From the NCBI RefSeq assembly GCF_016862895.1, contig NZ_BONV01000006.1, positions 1-64,000 on the forward strand: DNA of 64,000 nucleotides, written 5' to 3'. The notes under the pieces were generated by a model. The model searched no databases and was not told the origin of the DNA. It saw nothing but the letters and a program-made list of their open reading frames with translations. The stretch's first letter is position 1. Each line of letters begins with the position of its first letter. The position numbers and the translations under genes are program-made. Below, in pieces: positions 1 through 9,007 of the stretch. Source of the DNA: Planotetraspora kaengkrachanensis. Lineage in GTDB: Bacteria > Actinomycetota > Actinomycetes > Streptosporangiales > Streptosporangiaceae.

Positions 1-276
1 GCACCGTAACCGGTCCGCTACAGATCTCGAACAGAATTTCTATCCGTTCGCTGTGGGCGAGCACGCCGCACGACGTACGAGCGAACATGACCGAGTCGGG
101 ATCGCCCGGCCGGGCCGTACACGGGCCACAACGGATCCATGTCAGCGGGCGCGGCGACTACGCAGACGGGGACCGGCCGCCGTATCGGGGCGGCCTATAC
201 ATGCGGCTGTATGCGCTCAACGTCAGTGCCTGTACACCGCGATCTCGTGTGGCGACCGTTGCCCATCTGATTCACG
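1..276. other. Left-edge stretch without a supported gene
   Basis: No reading frame here has a credible start, ribosome binding site or recognisable protein. Bases 28-50 hold an imperfect palindrome (CGAAC at 28-32, GTTCG at 46-50) that contains GAACAGA and TCTATCCG. The same two words occur just before the GntR gene at 2246-2261, so this may be part of a regulatory region for a gene to the left of the window. That link is inference from a short sequence match. Confidence 0.4.
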
Positions 277-297
277 GGCGGAGGCATCTCCTCCGCC
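277..297 (-). terminator. Hairpin after the APH-like gene
   Basis: A perfect 8-bp inverted repeat (GGCGGAGG at 277-284, CCTCCGCC at 290-297) with a 5-nt loop lies directly behind the stop codon of the minus-strand kinase gene. It lacks a T tract, as is common for actinobacterial terminators. Confidence 0.55.
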
Positions 298-299
298 GG

Positions 300-1562
300 T
301 CAGCCGGCCTCTCCGCGTGCACAGCGGAGTGCCTCACGGATGACCGTGACGGGATCGTCGAGGTGATAGATCCTCTCGGAGGGTTCGATGCCGTCCAGGA
401 ACTCCTGATAGCGCACCGCGTACACGAGATGGCCGAGCGGCTCACCGATGGTCAGCGCGCGGGCGGGATCGCAGCCGGGAACCCGGGACGTCCAGGCGTC
501 GATCCACGCGCGGGTGGCGACGGGCCGCTTCTCGGCGGGCAGGAAGTCACGGACCCGCAGGCCGTCCAGCACCGGATTGCCGAGATACGCGTCGGCGAAG
601 TCCATCACGACCGGAGGGCCACCGTCGCTGCGCCAGTTTCCCGGGTGGAAGTCGCCGTGCACGATCGTGTCGGGCAGTCCGCACTCGTCCAGCAGCGGCC
701 ACCGTTCGACCAGGCCACGTGCGATTCGCAACTCGTCGGAGGTCAGCTCACGGGCGACCGCGCCGTCGAGAAGCGCGCGCACCTGGTCGACGATGACGGG
801 CGTGCGCCGGTCGCGCAAACCGGCCGGGAGCCCGTCCGCCTGCCCGGCCTGCCCGGCGTGCCCGGTGAGCCCGGCGCGCTCGGCCGATTCGTCCAGTTCG
901 GCCAGCGCGGCCTGTGCGGCGACGAGACGGTCGACGGCGCTGATGATCGTCTCGGGGGAGGCCTGCCAGCAGTCCTCGCCGGGCAGGTGCTCCAGCAGGA
1001 CCCGCCCCCCGCCGGCGGCTATGACCGCCGGGACGAGGCCCGGGTCCGCGCGGGCGAAGGCGGCGATCACGTCGGCCTCGTCCGCGGCGAAGTGCGGTGT
1101 CGTCTTCAGCCAGACCGGGCCCTGCGCGGTCGGCAAGCGGAACAGCCCGGCGAGATTCCACGTCTTGTACTGCTCGACCGGCCCCGTGACCGGTCGGCCC
1201 GCCGCTACCAGAGCGTCCGATGCCCAGCCGAGGGCCTCCCGCACCCCCTCGATCGCGGCCCACGGCGAACGCAGATCCTCCGGGCTCGTGAGGACGGCGT
1301 GATCGACGGGCGACGGGTCCAGCAACCCCGCTGCCGGCCGTTCCAGCACTTCGACGTGGTACGTGACATGTCCGCCGCGGCCGCCTTCCCCTCCGTCGAC
1401 GTGCAGCAGTCGCAGCACGAAGACCGGGACCCCCAGCACGCGGCGCACGTGCGCGACGACCGGCTCCACCTGCGACCACCAGGGGACGCTCACCGGGAAC
1501 GGCCCGAGCACGCCGAGCCACTCCTCGTCCGCGGTCACCCAGGCGGTGACGGTCCGTTCCAT
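300..1562 (-). CDS. Aminoglycoside phosphotransferase (APH)-fold kinase
   Basis: The 420-residue protein has the APH/choline-kinase fold. The Brenner-type catalytic motif VHGDFHPGNW places the catalytic Asp at about residue 304 and the Asn at about 309, and the metal-binding Asp follows in MDFAD near 321. The first 130 residues resemble no phosphotransferase and probably form an extra N-terminal domain. A Gly/Ala/Gln-rich linker (GHAGQAGQADG) sits near 235-245. The family phosphorylates small molecules (antibiotics, sugars, amino alcohols) in the cytosol using ATP or GTP; the substrate here cannot be read from sequence. It stands alone downstream of the ACT-domain gene on the same strand, separated by a short direct repeat, and ends at a hairpin. 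Confidence 0.8.
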   Translation of the reverse strand: MERTVTAWVTADEEWLGVLGPFPVSVPWWSQVEPVVAHVRRVLGVPVFVLRLLHVDGGEGGRGGHVTYHVEVLERPAAGLLDPSPVDHAVLTSPEDLRSPWAAIEGVREALGWASDALVAAGRPVTGPVEQYKTWNLAGLFRLPTAQGPVWLKTTPHFAADEADVIAAFARADPGLVPAVIAAGGGRVLLEHLPGEDCWQASPETIISAVDRLVAAQAALAELDESAERAGLTGHAGQAGQADGLPAGLRDRRTPVIVDQVRALLDGAVARELTSDELRIARGLVERWPLLDECGLPDTIVHGDFHPGNWRSDGGPPVVMDFADAYLGNPVLDGLRVRDFLPAEKRPVATRAWIDAWTSRVPGCDPARALTIGEPLGHLVYAVRYQEFLDGIEPSERIYHLDDPVTVIREALRCARGEAG

Positions 1563-1603
1563 CCCGCCAGTCTGAACGGCCCCCGGCGGGCGGGCGACCC
1601 ATT

Positions 1604-1634
1604 ATTCGGGGGAGCCATCTCATTCGGGGGAGCC
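1604..1634. repeat. Two direct copies of a 13-bp repeat
   Basis: ATTCGGGGGAGCC occurs at 1604-1616 and 1622-1634 with an 18-bp period, in the 73-bp gap between the ACT gene stop and the start of the APH-like gene. On the minus strand it could be a tandem regulator site for the APH-like gene. The role is unknown. Confidence 0.5.
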
Positions 1635-1635
1635 G

Positions 1636-2025
1636 TCAGACGTCGGCCCTTCGCAGGTGTTTGGTGTCCACCCGATGGCCTGCCTGCTCCAGGACGGTGA
1701 CGGCCTCCTCGATACGCGGCTCGGGCACCAGGACCAGATCGGCGTGGAACGTCGAGGCGACGAACACGGGGACGTCCGCCTCGGCCAGTGGTCCAACGAC
1801 CGCCGCCAGCGTGCCCGAGACGTTCAGTCCCTGTGCCTCGCCGTACAGGCCGATCCACCGTTCGCCTGAGCCCGTCGGCCAGGTCTCGCGTACGACGGTG
1901 AGGCCCTCCGGGGCGCGGACGAGCGCGATCCAGTCGTCGTCCTCGGGGAATGTGGCCTGCGGCAGATGCTGGACCACGAACACGGACGGCACGACGCCCA
2001 GGTGCTGGGCAGCGGGTGAACTCAT
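1636..2025 (-). CDS. ACT domain-containing protein
   Basis: This 129-residue protein matches the ACT_7/CASTOR-like class of ACT domains: a first half with a divergent ACT-like fold, then the conserved block PLAEADVPVFVASTFHADLVLV and a terminal helix ending in GHRVDTK. Such domains bind amino acids or related ligands and act as stand-alone sensors; the ligand is unknown. The frame stays open upstream to 2232, but that extension is AT-rich and looks non-coding, so I place the start at the ATG at 2025-2023. It is divergent from the GntR regulator, and the 251-bp gap holds several palindromes. Confidence 0.7.
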   Translation of the reverse strand: MSSPAAQHLGVVPSVFVVQHLPQATFPEDDDWIALVRAPEGLTVVRETWPTGSGERWIGLYGEAQGLNVSGTLAAVVGPLAEADVPVFVASTFHADLVLVPEPRIEEAVTVLEQAGHRVDTKHLRRADV

Positions 2026-2143
2026 GGACGGTGTGTACCACAGACGCCGAACTTCCAGGATTTCTGCAGTCCACGCCAGCTGCGATCGTCTGGGGCCGCG
2101 GCCCTGCCGCTCATAGATCTGATTAATCCGCGTCTGGTATGTA

Positions 2144-2165
2144 CGGATATAAGCATATTTATCCG
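2144..2165. promoter_or_regulatory. Inverted repeat between ACT gene and GntR gene
   Basis: CGGATA (2144-2149) and TATCCG (2160-2165) form a 6-10-6 palindrome in an AT-rich part of the divergent intergenic region (2026-2276). It is a candidate operator for the adjacent FCD-type GntR regulator. The assignment rests on symmetry and position only. Confidence 0.4.
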
Positions 2166-2242
2166 ATCTAACGAGGCGAAGTTTCAGATAATTGGCAAAA
2201 CCTTCTTCTATTCGTCCGAGACTTGGGTGCATACTCTCCTCC

Positions 2243-2259
2243 GATAGAACAGATCTATC
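2243..2259. promoter_or_regulatory. Palindrome just upstream of gntR
   Basis: GATAG (2243-2247) and CTATC (2255-2259) flank seven bases, 18 bp before the GntR start and just upstream of its GAGGAG ribosome binding site. It shares the TATCCG word with the palindrome at 2144-2165, which suggests autoregulation. Confidence 0.4.
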
Positions 2260-2276
2260 CGTGTGAGGAGTGGGCG

Positions 2277-3041
2277 ATGGCGGCAGGCGCGGGCAAACTC
2301 GGCGATGAGCGTGGTGACCCCGACCGTTACCGTCCCGGCTATGAGCTGGTCGCGGAGCAGTTGCTGGCGTACATGGCCGAACACGAACTGCGGCCCGGTG
2401 ACCGGCTTCCCACGGAGAAGGGGCTCGCCGAGATCCTCGGTGCGACCCGCAATGTGACGAGAGAAGCGGTCAAGGTCCTCGCCGCGATCGGCAGGCTCAG
2501 TGTGCGTAAGGGGGCCGGCATCTTCGTCGCGTCCTCAGGGGCGCCCACCGGGCTGACCGATGAGGGGCTGGGGTATTTCCAGCCCACCGACCTGCAGCAA
2601 GTGGTGATGCTCCTGGACTACCGCCAGTTGATAGAGGGCGAGACCGCCCGGCGCGCGGCGACCCTCGCCACGCCGATCCAGGTGCGTTCGCTCCGCGGTC
2701 ACGCCGAGCAGTCCGCCGTGGCCGCGGGCCAGGCCGACGCCAAGGGCTTCGCCGATGCGGACGCGCTCTTCCATGACGCGGTCGGCGCCGCCGCGCAGAA
2801 CGTCTTCCTCCAAGCCGCCGTCACCAACATCCGCCGGTTCGCGATGCAGTCAGACGTGCTTCTGTTCCACGGCGAGGCGCCCGGATCGCTCGAAGTGGCC
2901 GGGGCGCAGCACATCGGCATCGCCGACGCCATCGCGGACGGTGACTCCGAGACCGCCGCGAAGCTGATGATCGCTCACGTTGAGACCACGCGTGACCAGT
3001 TCGAACGCCGGATCCGCGACCGCCTGGTCACCCGCACATAA
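2277..3041 (+). CDS. FadR-type GntR transcriptional regulator (FCD domain)
   Basis: The 254-residue protein has a winged-helix GntR domain (about residues 20-90; LRPGDRLPTEKGLAEILGAT, then TREAVKVLAAIGRLSVRKG) and an all-helical FCD ligand-binding domain (about 105-240). Likely metal/ligand residues are the Asp and His in DALFHDAVG and the later His in AQHIG and IAHVE. FCD regulators usually respond to small carboxylates such as sugar acids and repress neighbouring catabolic genes. The ATG at 2277 is chosen because GAGGAG lies 7 bases before it; the upstream extension to 2223 has no ribosome site. It sits 115 bp before the beta-helix/enolase/ABC operon in the same orientation and is the likely regulator of that operon. 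Confidence 0.88.
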   Translation: MAAGAGKLGDERGDPDRYRPGYELVAEQLLAYMAEHELRPGDRLPTEKGLAEILGATRNVTREAVKVLAAIGRLSVRKGAGIFVASSGAPTGLTDEGLGYFQPTDLQQVVMLLDYRQLIEGETARRAATLATPIQVRSLRGHAEQSAVAAGQADAKGFADADALFHDAVGAAAQNVFLQAAVTNIRRFAMQSDVLLFHGEAPGSLEVAGAQHIGIADAIADGDSETAAKLMIAHVETTRDQFERRIRDRLVTRT

Positions 3042-3156
3042 CCCGGATCCCCTGGGATCATCCACGCCGTTCCATCCGGCTCAGTTCCGTCCTCCGTCTT
3101 GGGTGACGGCCGCCTGATCACCCCTCCTGTTCCCGCATGCGTCCGATTGGGAATTC

Positions 3157-6100
3157 ATGTCGAGATTATCCGCGTCACTTCGTGCTGCCCGCAGAGTGTT
3201 CACCGCGGCGGCCGGGCTCGCGCTCGCCGTCACTACGCTGGTGCCCGCGGGTGCCGCGTCGGCCGAGCAAGCGCATTCAGCGGACGTCACCCTCTACGTC
3301 TCGCCCGTCACCGGCCGGGACGGCAACCCCGGCACCAAGGCCAGGCCGTTCAAGACACTCGAAGGTGCCAGGGACCACGTCCGGAGCATCTCGCGGAAGG
3401 CGCGCGGTGACATCGACGTCGTGCTGGCCGACGGAACCTATCCGCTCACCCGCACCTTCACGCTGACCAGCGCCGACTCGGGCCGGAACGGCCACCGGAC
3501 CACCTACAGGGCCGCGCCCGGCGCCCACCCGGTGATCAGCGGAGGCACTCAGGTGCGCGGATGGGCGTTGTCGGATCCGGCGCGCAACATCTACAAGGCC
3601 CATGTCGGCGACATCGACACGCGCCAGCTGTACGTCGACGGCGAGTTGGAGACGCGCGCCCGTGACCGCGACAACCCGCCGGGCTTCTCGAAGACCGCGA
3701 CCGGATACGCGATCATCGACCAGAGCCTGCAGCACCTGAAGAACCAGCAGTACATCGAGGTCGACAGCCGCTGGGGCTGGATGCACTACCGCTGCCCGGT
3801 GCAGAGCATCACCGCCACGGCGATGACGATGCAGCAGCAGTGCTGGCACAACGCCAACCTGCATGAAGGCCAGGAGATCCAGACCCCGAGCTGGCTGGAG
3901 AACGCCTACGAGTTCCTGGACACCCCGGGCGAGTGGTATCTCGACAAGACCACTGGCGACCTCTACTACATGCCGAAGCCGGGCCAGGACCTGGCCACCG
4001 CGACGGTGACCGTACCCCGGGTGCAGGATCTGGTCGACCTGAACGGCGACATCGACGACCCCGTGCGGAACATCGGCTTCGAAGGGATCACCTTCTCCTA
4101 CGCGACCTGGCTCGAGCCCAGCGGGCCGGACGGCATGGTCGAGGGACAGGCCGGCTTCCGCATCACGGGAACCGACAATCCGAACTTCGACTCGACCCGG
4201 CTCAAGTGGGTCAAGACACCCGGCGCGGTCAACGTCACCTACGGCCACGACGTCGAGTTCACGGACAACACCTTCACGCACCTCGGCGCGGTCGGGCTGA
4301 ACCTCAACACCGGCACCCAGGGCACGCTGATCAACGGCAACGTGTTCAAGGAGATCGCGGGAACCGGCCTGCAGGTCGGCGGCACCGACGTGATCGACGC
4401 GCACCCCGACGACCCGCGGTCCATCACCAAGGACAACACGGTCACCAACAACGTCGTGACGAACGTGGCCGACCAGTACGGAGGCTCCCTCGGCATCTTC
4501 GCCGGCTACACCGATCACACGGTGATCAGCCACAACAAGATCTACGACCTGCCCTACAGCGGGATCTCGCTCGGCTGGGGCTGGGGCCTGACCGACAAGG
4601 GCGGCGACACCAACTACCCGGGCAACTCCGGCGTGCCGATCTGGGACACCCCCACGACGGCGAAGAACAACGTCATCACGGACAACCGGATCTACGACAT
4701 CATGAAGCGCCAGGCCGACGGCGGGGCGATCTACACGCTGAGCTCCAACCCGAACAGCGTGGTGTCGGGCAACTACATCTCCGGCGTGCCGTCGCCCGCC
4801 TACGGGGCGATCTATCACGACGAGGGCAGCCGCTACTTCCACACGACGCGGAACGCGTTCTGCGACGTGGCCTTCCAGTGGATGCTCATGAACCACGGCC
4901 TGAACATCGACGCCGAGTACAACTTCACCACGCAGCCCCAGTATTCGACCCAGTTCAACACCCTCGACTCGACGGTCGCCGACAACACGACGGTCGACGG
5001 CTGTCAGCAGTTGCCCGCCTCCATCGTGGACAACGCCGGCCTGGAACCGCAGTACCGTCACCTCGACCCGGACCAGCCGTCCGGCGACCGCTCCGCTCCG
5101 TCGGCGCCCAGCAAGCCTTCCGTGGTGACCGCCTTCCCCACGGTGGCCGACCTGAGCTGGGCCGCGTCGACGGACGACACCGGCGTCACCGGTTACTCCG
5201 TCTACCGCGACGGCAAGCTCGTCAGCGCCTCGAAGAACCCGCAGACGCGCGTCACCGGCCTGACCGCGGGACAGAAGTACACCTTCACCGTGACGGCGCG
5301 CGACGCGGCGGGCAACGAGTCCCGCAAGAGCCGGGCGATCACCGTGACGATGCCCGCGGGGACCGATCTGGCGCTGCACAAGCCGGTGACCGTCTCGTCG
5401 TACTCGGAGCCCAACGTGCCGGACCTGGCCGTCGACGGTGACCTGTCGACCCGGTGGGCACAGGGCCTCGGACTGCCCGACCCGTCATGGATCCAGGTCG
5501 ACCTCGGTGCGCAGCACGACATCAGCGGCGTGATCACCACCTTCGAGAAGCAGAGCGGGTACAAGTACCGGCTCGAGGCCTCGACCGATCAGAGCCGCTG
5601 GGTGACGATCGACGATCACACCGCCGCGAGCACGACCACCTCGGCCGATTACACGTCGCTCACGCAACCGATCGCCGGGCGTTACGTACGCCTGACCGTC
5701 ACCGGTTCCAACTGGAACGGCGGCAGCATCTACGAGTTGCAGGTTTACGGGACGCCCCTGCCGTCGGGTGCCGACACGCAGGCCCCGGTCCTGTCGGGGA
5801 AGCCGACGGCGAACGTGCTCCTGCCGGGCACGCTCGACCTCAGCTGGCCCGGCGCCACCGACGACGCGGGCATCGCGGGCTACACCGTCACCCAGGACGG
5901 CAAGCAGATCGCGCTGACCGGGCAGGCGACGCTGCGCGTCTCCGGGCTCGCCCCCGCGACGCCGTACACGTTCTCGGTCATCGCGCGCGACGCGGCAGGC
6001 AACGAGTCGGCGCCGATCCTGCTGACGCTGACCACACCGGCGGACGACGACCTGGCCCTGCACAAGCCGGTGACCGTGTCGTCGTACTCGGAGCCGAACG

Positions 6101-6444
6101 TTCCTTCGCTGGCCGTCGATGGTGACCTGTCGACCCGGTGGGCGCAGGGCCTCGGACTGCCCGACCCGTCGTGGATCCAGGTCGACCTCGGTCAGGCCAC
6201 CTCCGTGAAGAGCATCGTGACGACGTTCGAGCTGACCAACGGTTACAAGTACCGGCTCGAGTACTCGGTCGACGGGACGGCGTGGTCGACGTTCGACGAC
6301 CACACGGCCGTGGCCACCACGGAACGGGTGAACACCGCGTTCGCCCCGGCCCCCGTGCAGGCGCGTTATGTACGGCTGACCGTCACCGGTTCGAACTGGA
6401 ACGGCGGCAGCATCTATGAGCTTCAGGTCTACGGCAGCTTCTGA
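3157..6444 (+). CDS. Secreted GH141-like beta-helix protein with FN3 and discoidin modules
   Basis: This 1095-residue protein starts with a signal peptide (basic MSRLSASLRAARR, hydrophobic stretch, ASA at about 34-36). The segment from about 45 to 640 is a right-handed parallel beta-helix whose N-terminus (LYVSPVTGRDGNPGTKARPF, later ISGGTQVRGW) follows the GH141-type pattern, a family with alpha-L-fucosidase and xylanase members. Then come FN3 (648-735), F5/8 type C discoidin (737-866), FN3 (872-962) and a second discoidin module (965-1095). The discoidin modules probably bind carbohydrate. It likely acts outside the cell on plant polysaccharide, supplying sugars to the importer encoded downstream. 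The specific linkage cut is unproven. The ribosome site before ATG 3157 is weak. Confidence 0.8.
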   Translation: MSRLSASLRAARRVFTAAAGLALAVTTLVPAGAASAEQAHSADVTLYVSPVTGRDGNPGTKARPFKTLEGARDHVRSISRKARGDIDVVLADGTYPLTRTFTLTSADSGRNGHRTTYRAAPGAHPVISGGTQVRGWALSDPARNIYKAHVGDIDTRQLYVDGELETRARDRDNPPGFSKTATGYAIIDQSLQHLKNQQYIEVDSRWGWMHYRCPVQSITATAMTMQQQCWHNANLHEGQEIQTPSWLENAYEFLDTPGEWYLDKTTGDLYYMPKPGQDLATATVTVPRVQDLVDLNGDIDDPVRNIGFEGITFSYATWLEPSGPDGMVEGQAGFRITGTDNPNFDSTRLKWVKTPGAVNVTYGHDVEFTDNTFTHLGAVGLNLNTGTQGTLINGNVFKEIAGTGLQVGGTDVIDAHPDDPRSITKDNTVTNNVVTNVADQYGGSLGIFAGYTDHTVISHNKIYDLPYSGISLGWGWGLTDKGGDTNYPGNSGVPIWDTPTTAKNNVITDNRIYDIMKRQADGGAIYTLSSNPNSVVSGNYISGVPSPAYGAIYHDEGSRYFHTTRNAFCDVAFQWMLMNHGLNIDAEYNFTTQPQYSTQFNTLDSTVADNTTVDGCQQLPASIVDNAGLEPQYRHLDPDQPSGDRSAPSAPSKPSVVTAFPTVADLSWAASTDDTGVTGYSVYRDGKLVSASKNPQTRVTGLTAGQKYTFTVTARDAAGNESRKSRAITVTMPAGTDLALHKPVTVSSYSEPNVPDLAVDGDLSTRWAQGLGLPDPSWIQVDLGAQHDISGVITTFEKQSGYKYRLEASTDQSRWVTIDDHTAASTTTSADYTSLTQPIAGRYVRLTVTGSNWNGGSIYELQVYGTPLPSGADTQAPVLSGKPTANVLLPGTLDLSWPGATDDAGIAGYTVTQDGKQIALTGQATLRVSGLAPATPYTFSVIARDAAGNESAPILLTLTTPADDDLALHKPVTVSSYSEPNVPSLAVDGDLSTRWAQGLGLPDPSWIQVDLGQATSVKSIVTTFELTNGYKYRLEYSVDGTAWSTFDDHTAVATTERVNTAFAPAPVQARYVRLTVTGSNWNGGSIYELQVYGSF
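5365..6192 (+). repeat. Near-identical 144-bp direct repeats encoding discoidin halves
   Basis: Bases 5365-5508 and 6049-6192 are almost identical at the DNA level and encode the N-terminal halves of the two discoidin modules (SYSEPNVP, STRWAQGLGLPDPSWIQVDLG-type block). A shorter pair, about 5688-5750 and 6373-6435, encodes the module ends (RLTVTGSNWNGGSIYELQVYG). The middle of each module has diverged. This is a recent internal duplication, or one kept similar by gene conversion. Confidence 0.85.
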
Positions 6445-6487
6445 AGCCCACCCGGGGCGAACGGCGCCCCTTGAACAGAGAGTCAGT

Positions 6488-7585
6488 ATGAAGATCACAC
6501 ATGTTGAGGTCCACCGGATCCATGTCCCCGCGGCCGACCCGCCGTTCCGCTGGCGGCACGGGCTGGGCGGCAGCGCCCCCGCGGGCGAAGGTGCGGTCCT
6601 GCGCATCGGCACCGACGAGGGCGCGGAGGGCGTCGCCCTGTTCGCCCGCCCGGGCGCGGCGGTCATGCTCGACGACCTGGCGGACCGCGTGTTCCGCGAG
6701 GAGCTGATCGGGCAGGACCCGTTCCAGCGTGAGTGGCTGTGGCACCGGGTGTGGGAGTTGGACCGGATCCAGGAGCTGCCGCTGCCGACTCTCGGTCTGA
6801 TCGACATCGCCTTGTGGGACCTGGCCGGCCGGGTGGGCGGGCAGCCCACCTGGCAGGTGCTCGGCGGGTTCCGGACGGAGATCCCGGCGTACGCGTCGAC
6901 GTCGACTTTCGCGACCACCGAAGAGTTCCTCGACGTCGCCGATCAGTGCCTCGAACTCGGATACCGGGGCATCAAGCTGCACGCCTGGGGCGACGCCGCC
7001 CGGGACGCGGCGCTGTGTGTGGCGCTTCGTGAGCACGTCGGACCGGATGTTCCGCTGATGTACGACGGTTCGGCCGGCTTCGACCTGCCGGATGCGATCC
7101 GGCTCGGTCGTGCGCTCAGCGAGGCGGACTACCTCTGGTACGAGGAGCCGATGCGCGAGTTCAGCATCACCGCGTACCGGCAACTGGCCGAAGCTGTGGA
7201 CGTCCCCCTGCTGGTGGCCGAGACCTCCGACGGTGCGCACATGAACTCCGCCGACTTCATCAAGGCGGGCGCGGCGACGTTCGGAGTGCGCACGAGCACG
7301 ACGCTGCGCGGCGGCATCACCGGCGCGATGCGCACGGCCCACCTGGCCGACGCATACCGGATCCGCGCAGAGGTGCACGGTTCGGACATCCCGAACCACC
7401 ACCTGTGCATGGCGATCTCGAACACCACCTATTACGAGTCGCTCGTGACCGCGCGCACCGTGGTGCGAGAGCGGCACGTCGACGCCGCGGGGCTGGTGCA
7501 CGCTCCGCAGGGGCCGGGCATCGCCCTGCCCGCCACCCTCGACTACGGGCCTGAGCTGCGGCGATTCGTCGAGCCGGGCGCCTGA
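6488..7585 (+). CDS. Enolase-superfamily (mandelate racemase/muconate lactonizing) enzyme
   Basis: The 365-residue protein has the capping domain (MKITHVEVHRIHVP start) and TIM-barrel of the MR/MLE group. Metal-ligand strands are visible as MYDGSAG, YEEPM and VAETSDG. The base motif on strand 2 is GIKLHAWG (Lys-x-His). On strand 6, where mandelate racemase-type enzymes carry the Asp of the His-Asp dyad, this protein reads RTSTTLRGGITG, so the Asp is absent; a His follows in SDIPNHH. Relatives dehydrate or isomerise sugar acids. The frame is open from 6416, but ATG 6488 follows the previous gene sensibly. It lies between the GH141-like gene and the sugar importer and probably handles an acid sugar released from plant material. 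Confidence 0.82.
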   Translation: MKITHVEVHRIHVPAADPPFRWRHGLGGSAPAGEGAVLRIGTDEGAEGVALFARPGAAVMLDDLADRVFREELIGQDPFQREWLWHRVWELDRIQELPLPTLGLIDIALWDLAGRVGGQPTWQVLGGFRTEIPAYASTSTFATTEEFLDVADQCLELGYRGIKLHAWGDAARDAALCVALREHVGPDVPLMYDGSAGFDLPDAIRLGRALSEADYLWYEEPMREFSITAYRQLAEAVDVPLLVAETSDGAHMNSADFIKAGAATFGVRTSTTLRGGITGAMRTAHLADAYRIRAEVHGSDIPNHHLCMAISNTTYYESLVTARTVVRERHVDAAGLVHAPQGPGIALPATLDYGPELRRFVEPGA

Positions 7586-7618
7586 CCTCCCCCGTAAGAC
7601 CCAGAAAGGCGGCCCCCA

Positions 7619-9007
7619 ATGAAGTCACCCGAGTCATCGAAGCCGAGCGCGCGGCGCCTCCGGTCGCGCAGCGCCTTGGCACTGCTGTCGCTGGCCACCG
7701 CCGCGGTTCTCGCCGGCTGTGCCAGCGCCGAGCAGTCGACCCCCGCGGCCAGTGCGTCACCTGCCGGTTTCCAGCCCGTCGCGCAGACCGACGGCTCGCA
7801 GATCACGGTATGGGCGGACTCGACCCGGCTCCCCGCCGTGCAGCAGTACCAGAAGTCGCACCCCGCGGTGAAGATGGACATCGTCACCTACGACGGCAGT
7901 GCGAACGGTTCGACCTACCTGCAGACCAAGGTTCAACTGTTCGACCGGACCGGAAACGGCTGGCCGGACGTCGTCTTCGGCAGCCCGACGGACGTCACGT
8001 GGGCCTCCCGGCCGACCGGCCCGTCGGCCACGGCCTTCGCCGCCCCGCTGGACCAGAACCTCGTGCCGAAACAGACGCTCGACGGCTTCGCGAAGGGTTC
8101 GCTCGAACCGTGCCAGGCGAACGGCCACACCTACTGCATGCGTAACGACATCGCGCAGGTCGTGCTCTGGTACAACAAGGCGCTGATGGACAGGTTCGGC
8201 TATGAGGTGCCCACCACCTGGGAGCAGTACGAGGCGCTGGGTGAGAAGGTCGCGAAGGAACACCCCGGCTACCTGGTCGGCTCGATCGGAGACACGAACT
8301 CGCAGGAGTCCTACTTCTGGTCGAGTAAGTGCCCGGCGTTCAACCTCGTGGGCCCGGACACGCTCAAGGTCGATCTGGCTGACGCGAACTGCACCCGGAT
8401 GGCGACCCTGCTCGACAAGCTGATCGCCGCCAAGGCGGTGACCACGCAGGGTTTCTTCAGCCAGGGCTTCGCGAAGGAGGGCGGCGGCAAGGTCCTGATG
8501 GCCAACGGCCCGTCCTGGTACGGGCAGTACCTGTTCAACTCCGCCTTCAAGGTGCCGGCCGGGCAGATCGCCGCGGCGGCACCGCTGACCTGGGAAGGGG
8601 AAAGCGACGGGGCCACCGGCAACGTGGGCGGCGGGGTCTGGATGGTGTCCTCGCACAGCAAGAACCTGAAGGCGTCAACCGACCTGGTCACCTGGCTCAC
8701 CACCTCGGATGAGAACCAGGCGAACGCGCCGACGTACCCGGCCTACGTCCCGGCGGCGAAGGCGTGGCTGGCGAACCCGGTCAACAAGGAGTACTTCGCG
8801 ACCGACATCGGCGACGTCTTCCAGAAGGCGGCCGACCTGGTCTGGACGGGCTGGTCGAACACGAGGTTCAGCGACGCCACCGCCTGGTCGAGCGTGGTGC
8901 TGCCGGCGTTGACCGAGGGCAAGACTCTCAGCGAGACGCTCCCGCAGTGGCAGACGGCGATCATCGACGAGGCGAAGTCCGTCGGGTACACGATTGCGGC
9001 CAAATGA
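7619..9007 (+). CDS. Sugar ABC transporter substrate-binding lipoprotein
   Basis: A 462-residue CUT1-type extracellular solute-binding protein. A basic N-terminus and hydrophobic stretch end in the lipobox LAGC (Cys about residue 34), followed by a Ser/Ala/Pro linker; the mature protein is tethered outside the membrane. The fold is seen in ITVWADSTRLP at the start, DVVFGSP, VLWYNKALMDRFG and the late NGPSWYGQY region. Ribosome site AGAAAGG precedes ATG 7619. It overlaps the first permease gene by ATGA. The ligand is unknown, but its position between an enolase-type sugar-acid enzyme and two permeases points to an oligosaccharide or acidic sugar released by the upstream beta-helix protein. Confidence 0.88.
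   Translation: MKSPESSKPSARRLRSRSALALLSLATAAVLAGCASAEQSTPAASASPAGFQPVAQTDGSQITVWADSTRLPAVQQYQKSHPAVKMDIVTYDGSANGSTYLQTKVQLFDRTGNGWPDVVFGSPTDVTWASRPTGPSATAFAAPLDQNLVPKQTLDGFAKGSLEPCQANGHTYCMRNDIAQVVLWYNKALMDRFGYEVPTTWEQYEALGEKVAKEHPGYLVGSIGDTNSQESYFWSSKCPAFNLVGPDTLKVDLADANCTRMATLLDKLIAAKAVTTQGFFSQGFAKEGGGKVLMANGPSWYGQYLFNSAFKVPAGQIAAAAPLTWEGESDGATGNVGGGVWMVSSHSKNLKASTDLVTWLTTSDENQANAPTYPAYVPAAKAWLANPVNKEYFATDIGDVFQKAADLVWTGWSNTRFSDATAWSSVVLPALTEGKTLSETLPQWQTAIIDEAKSVGYTIAAK

Noticed and set aside
3277-5379. 700-codon open frame antisense to the beta-helix protein
   Set aside because: Repetitive Val/Arg/Gly/Asp composition without domains, explained by GC bias opposite a real gene.
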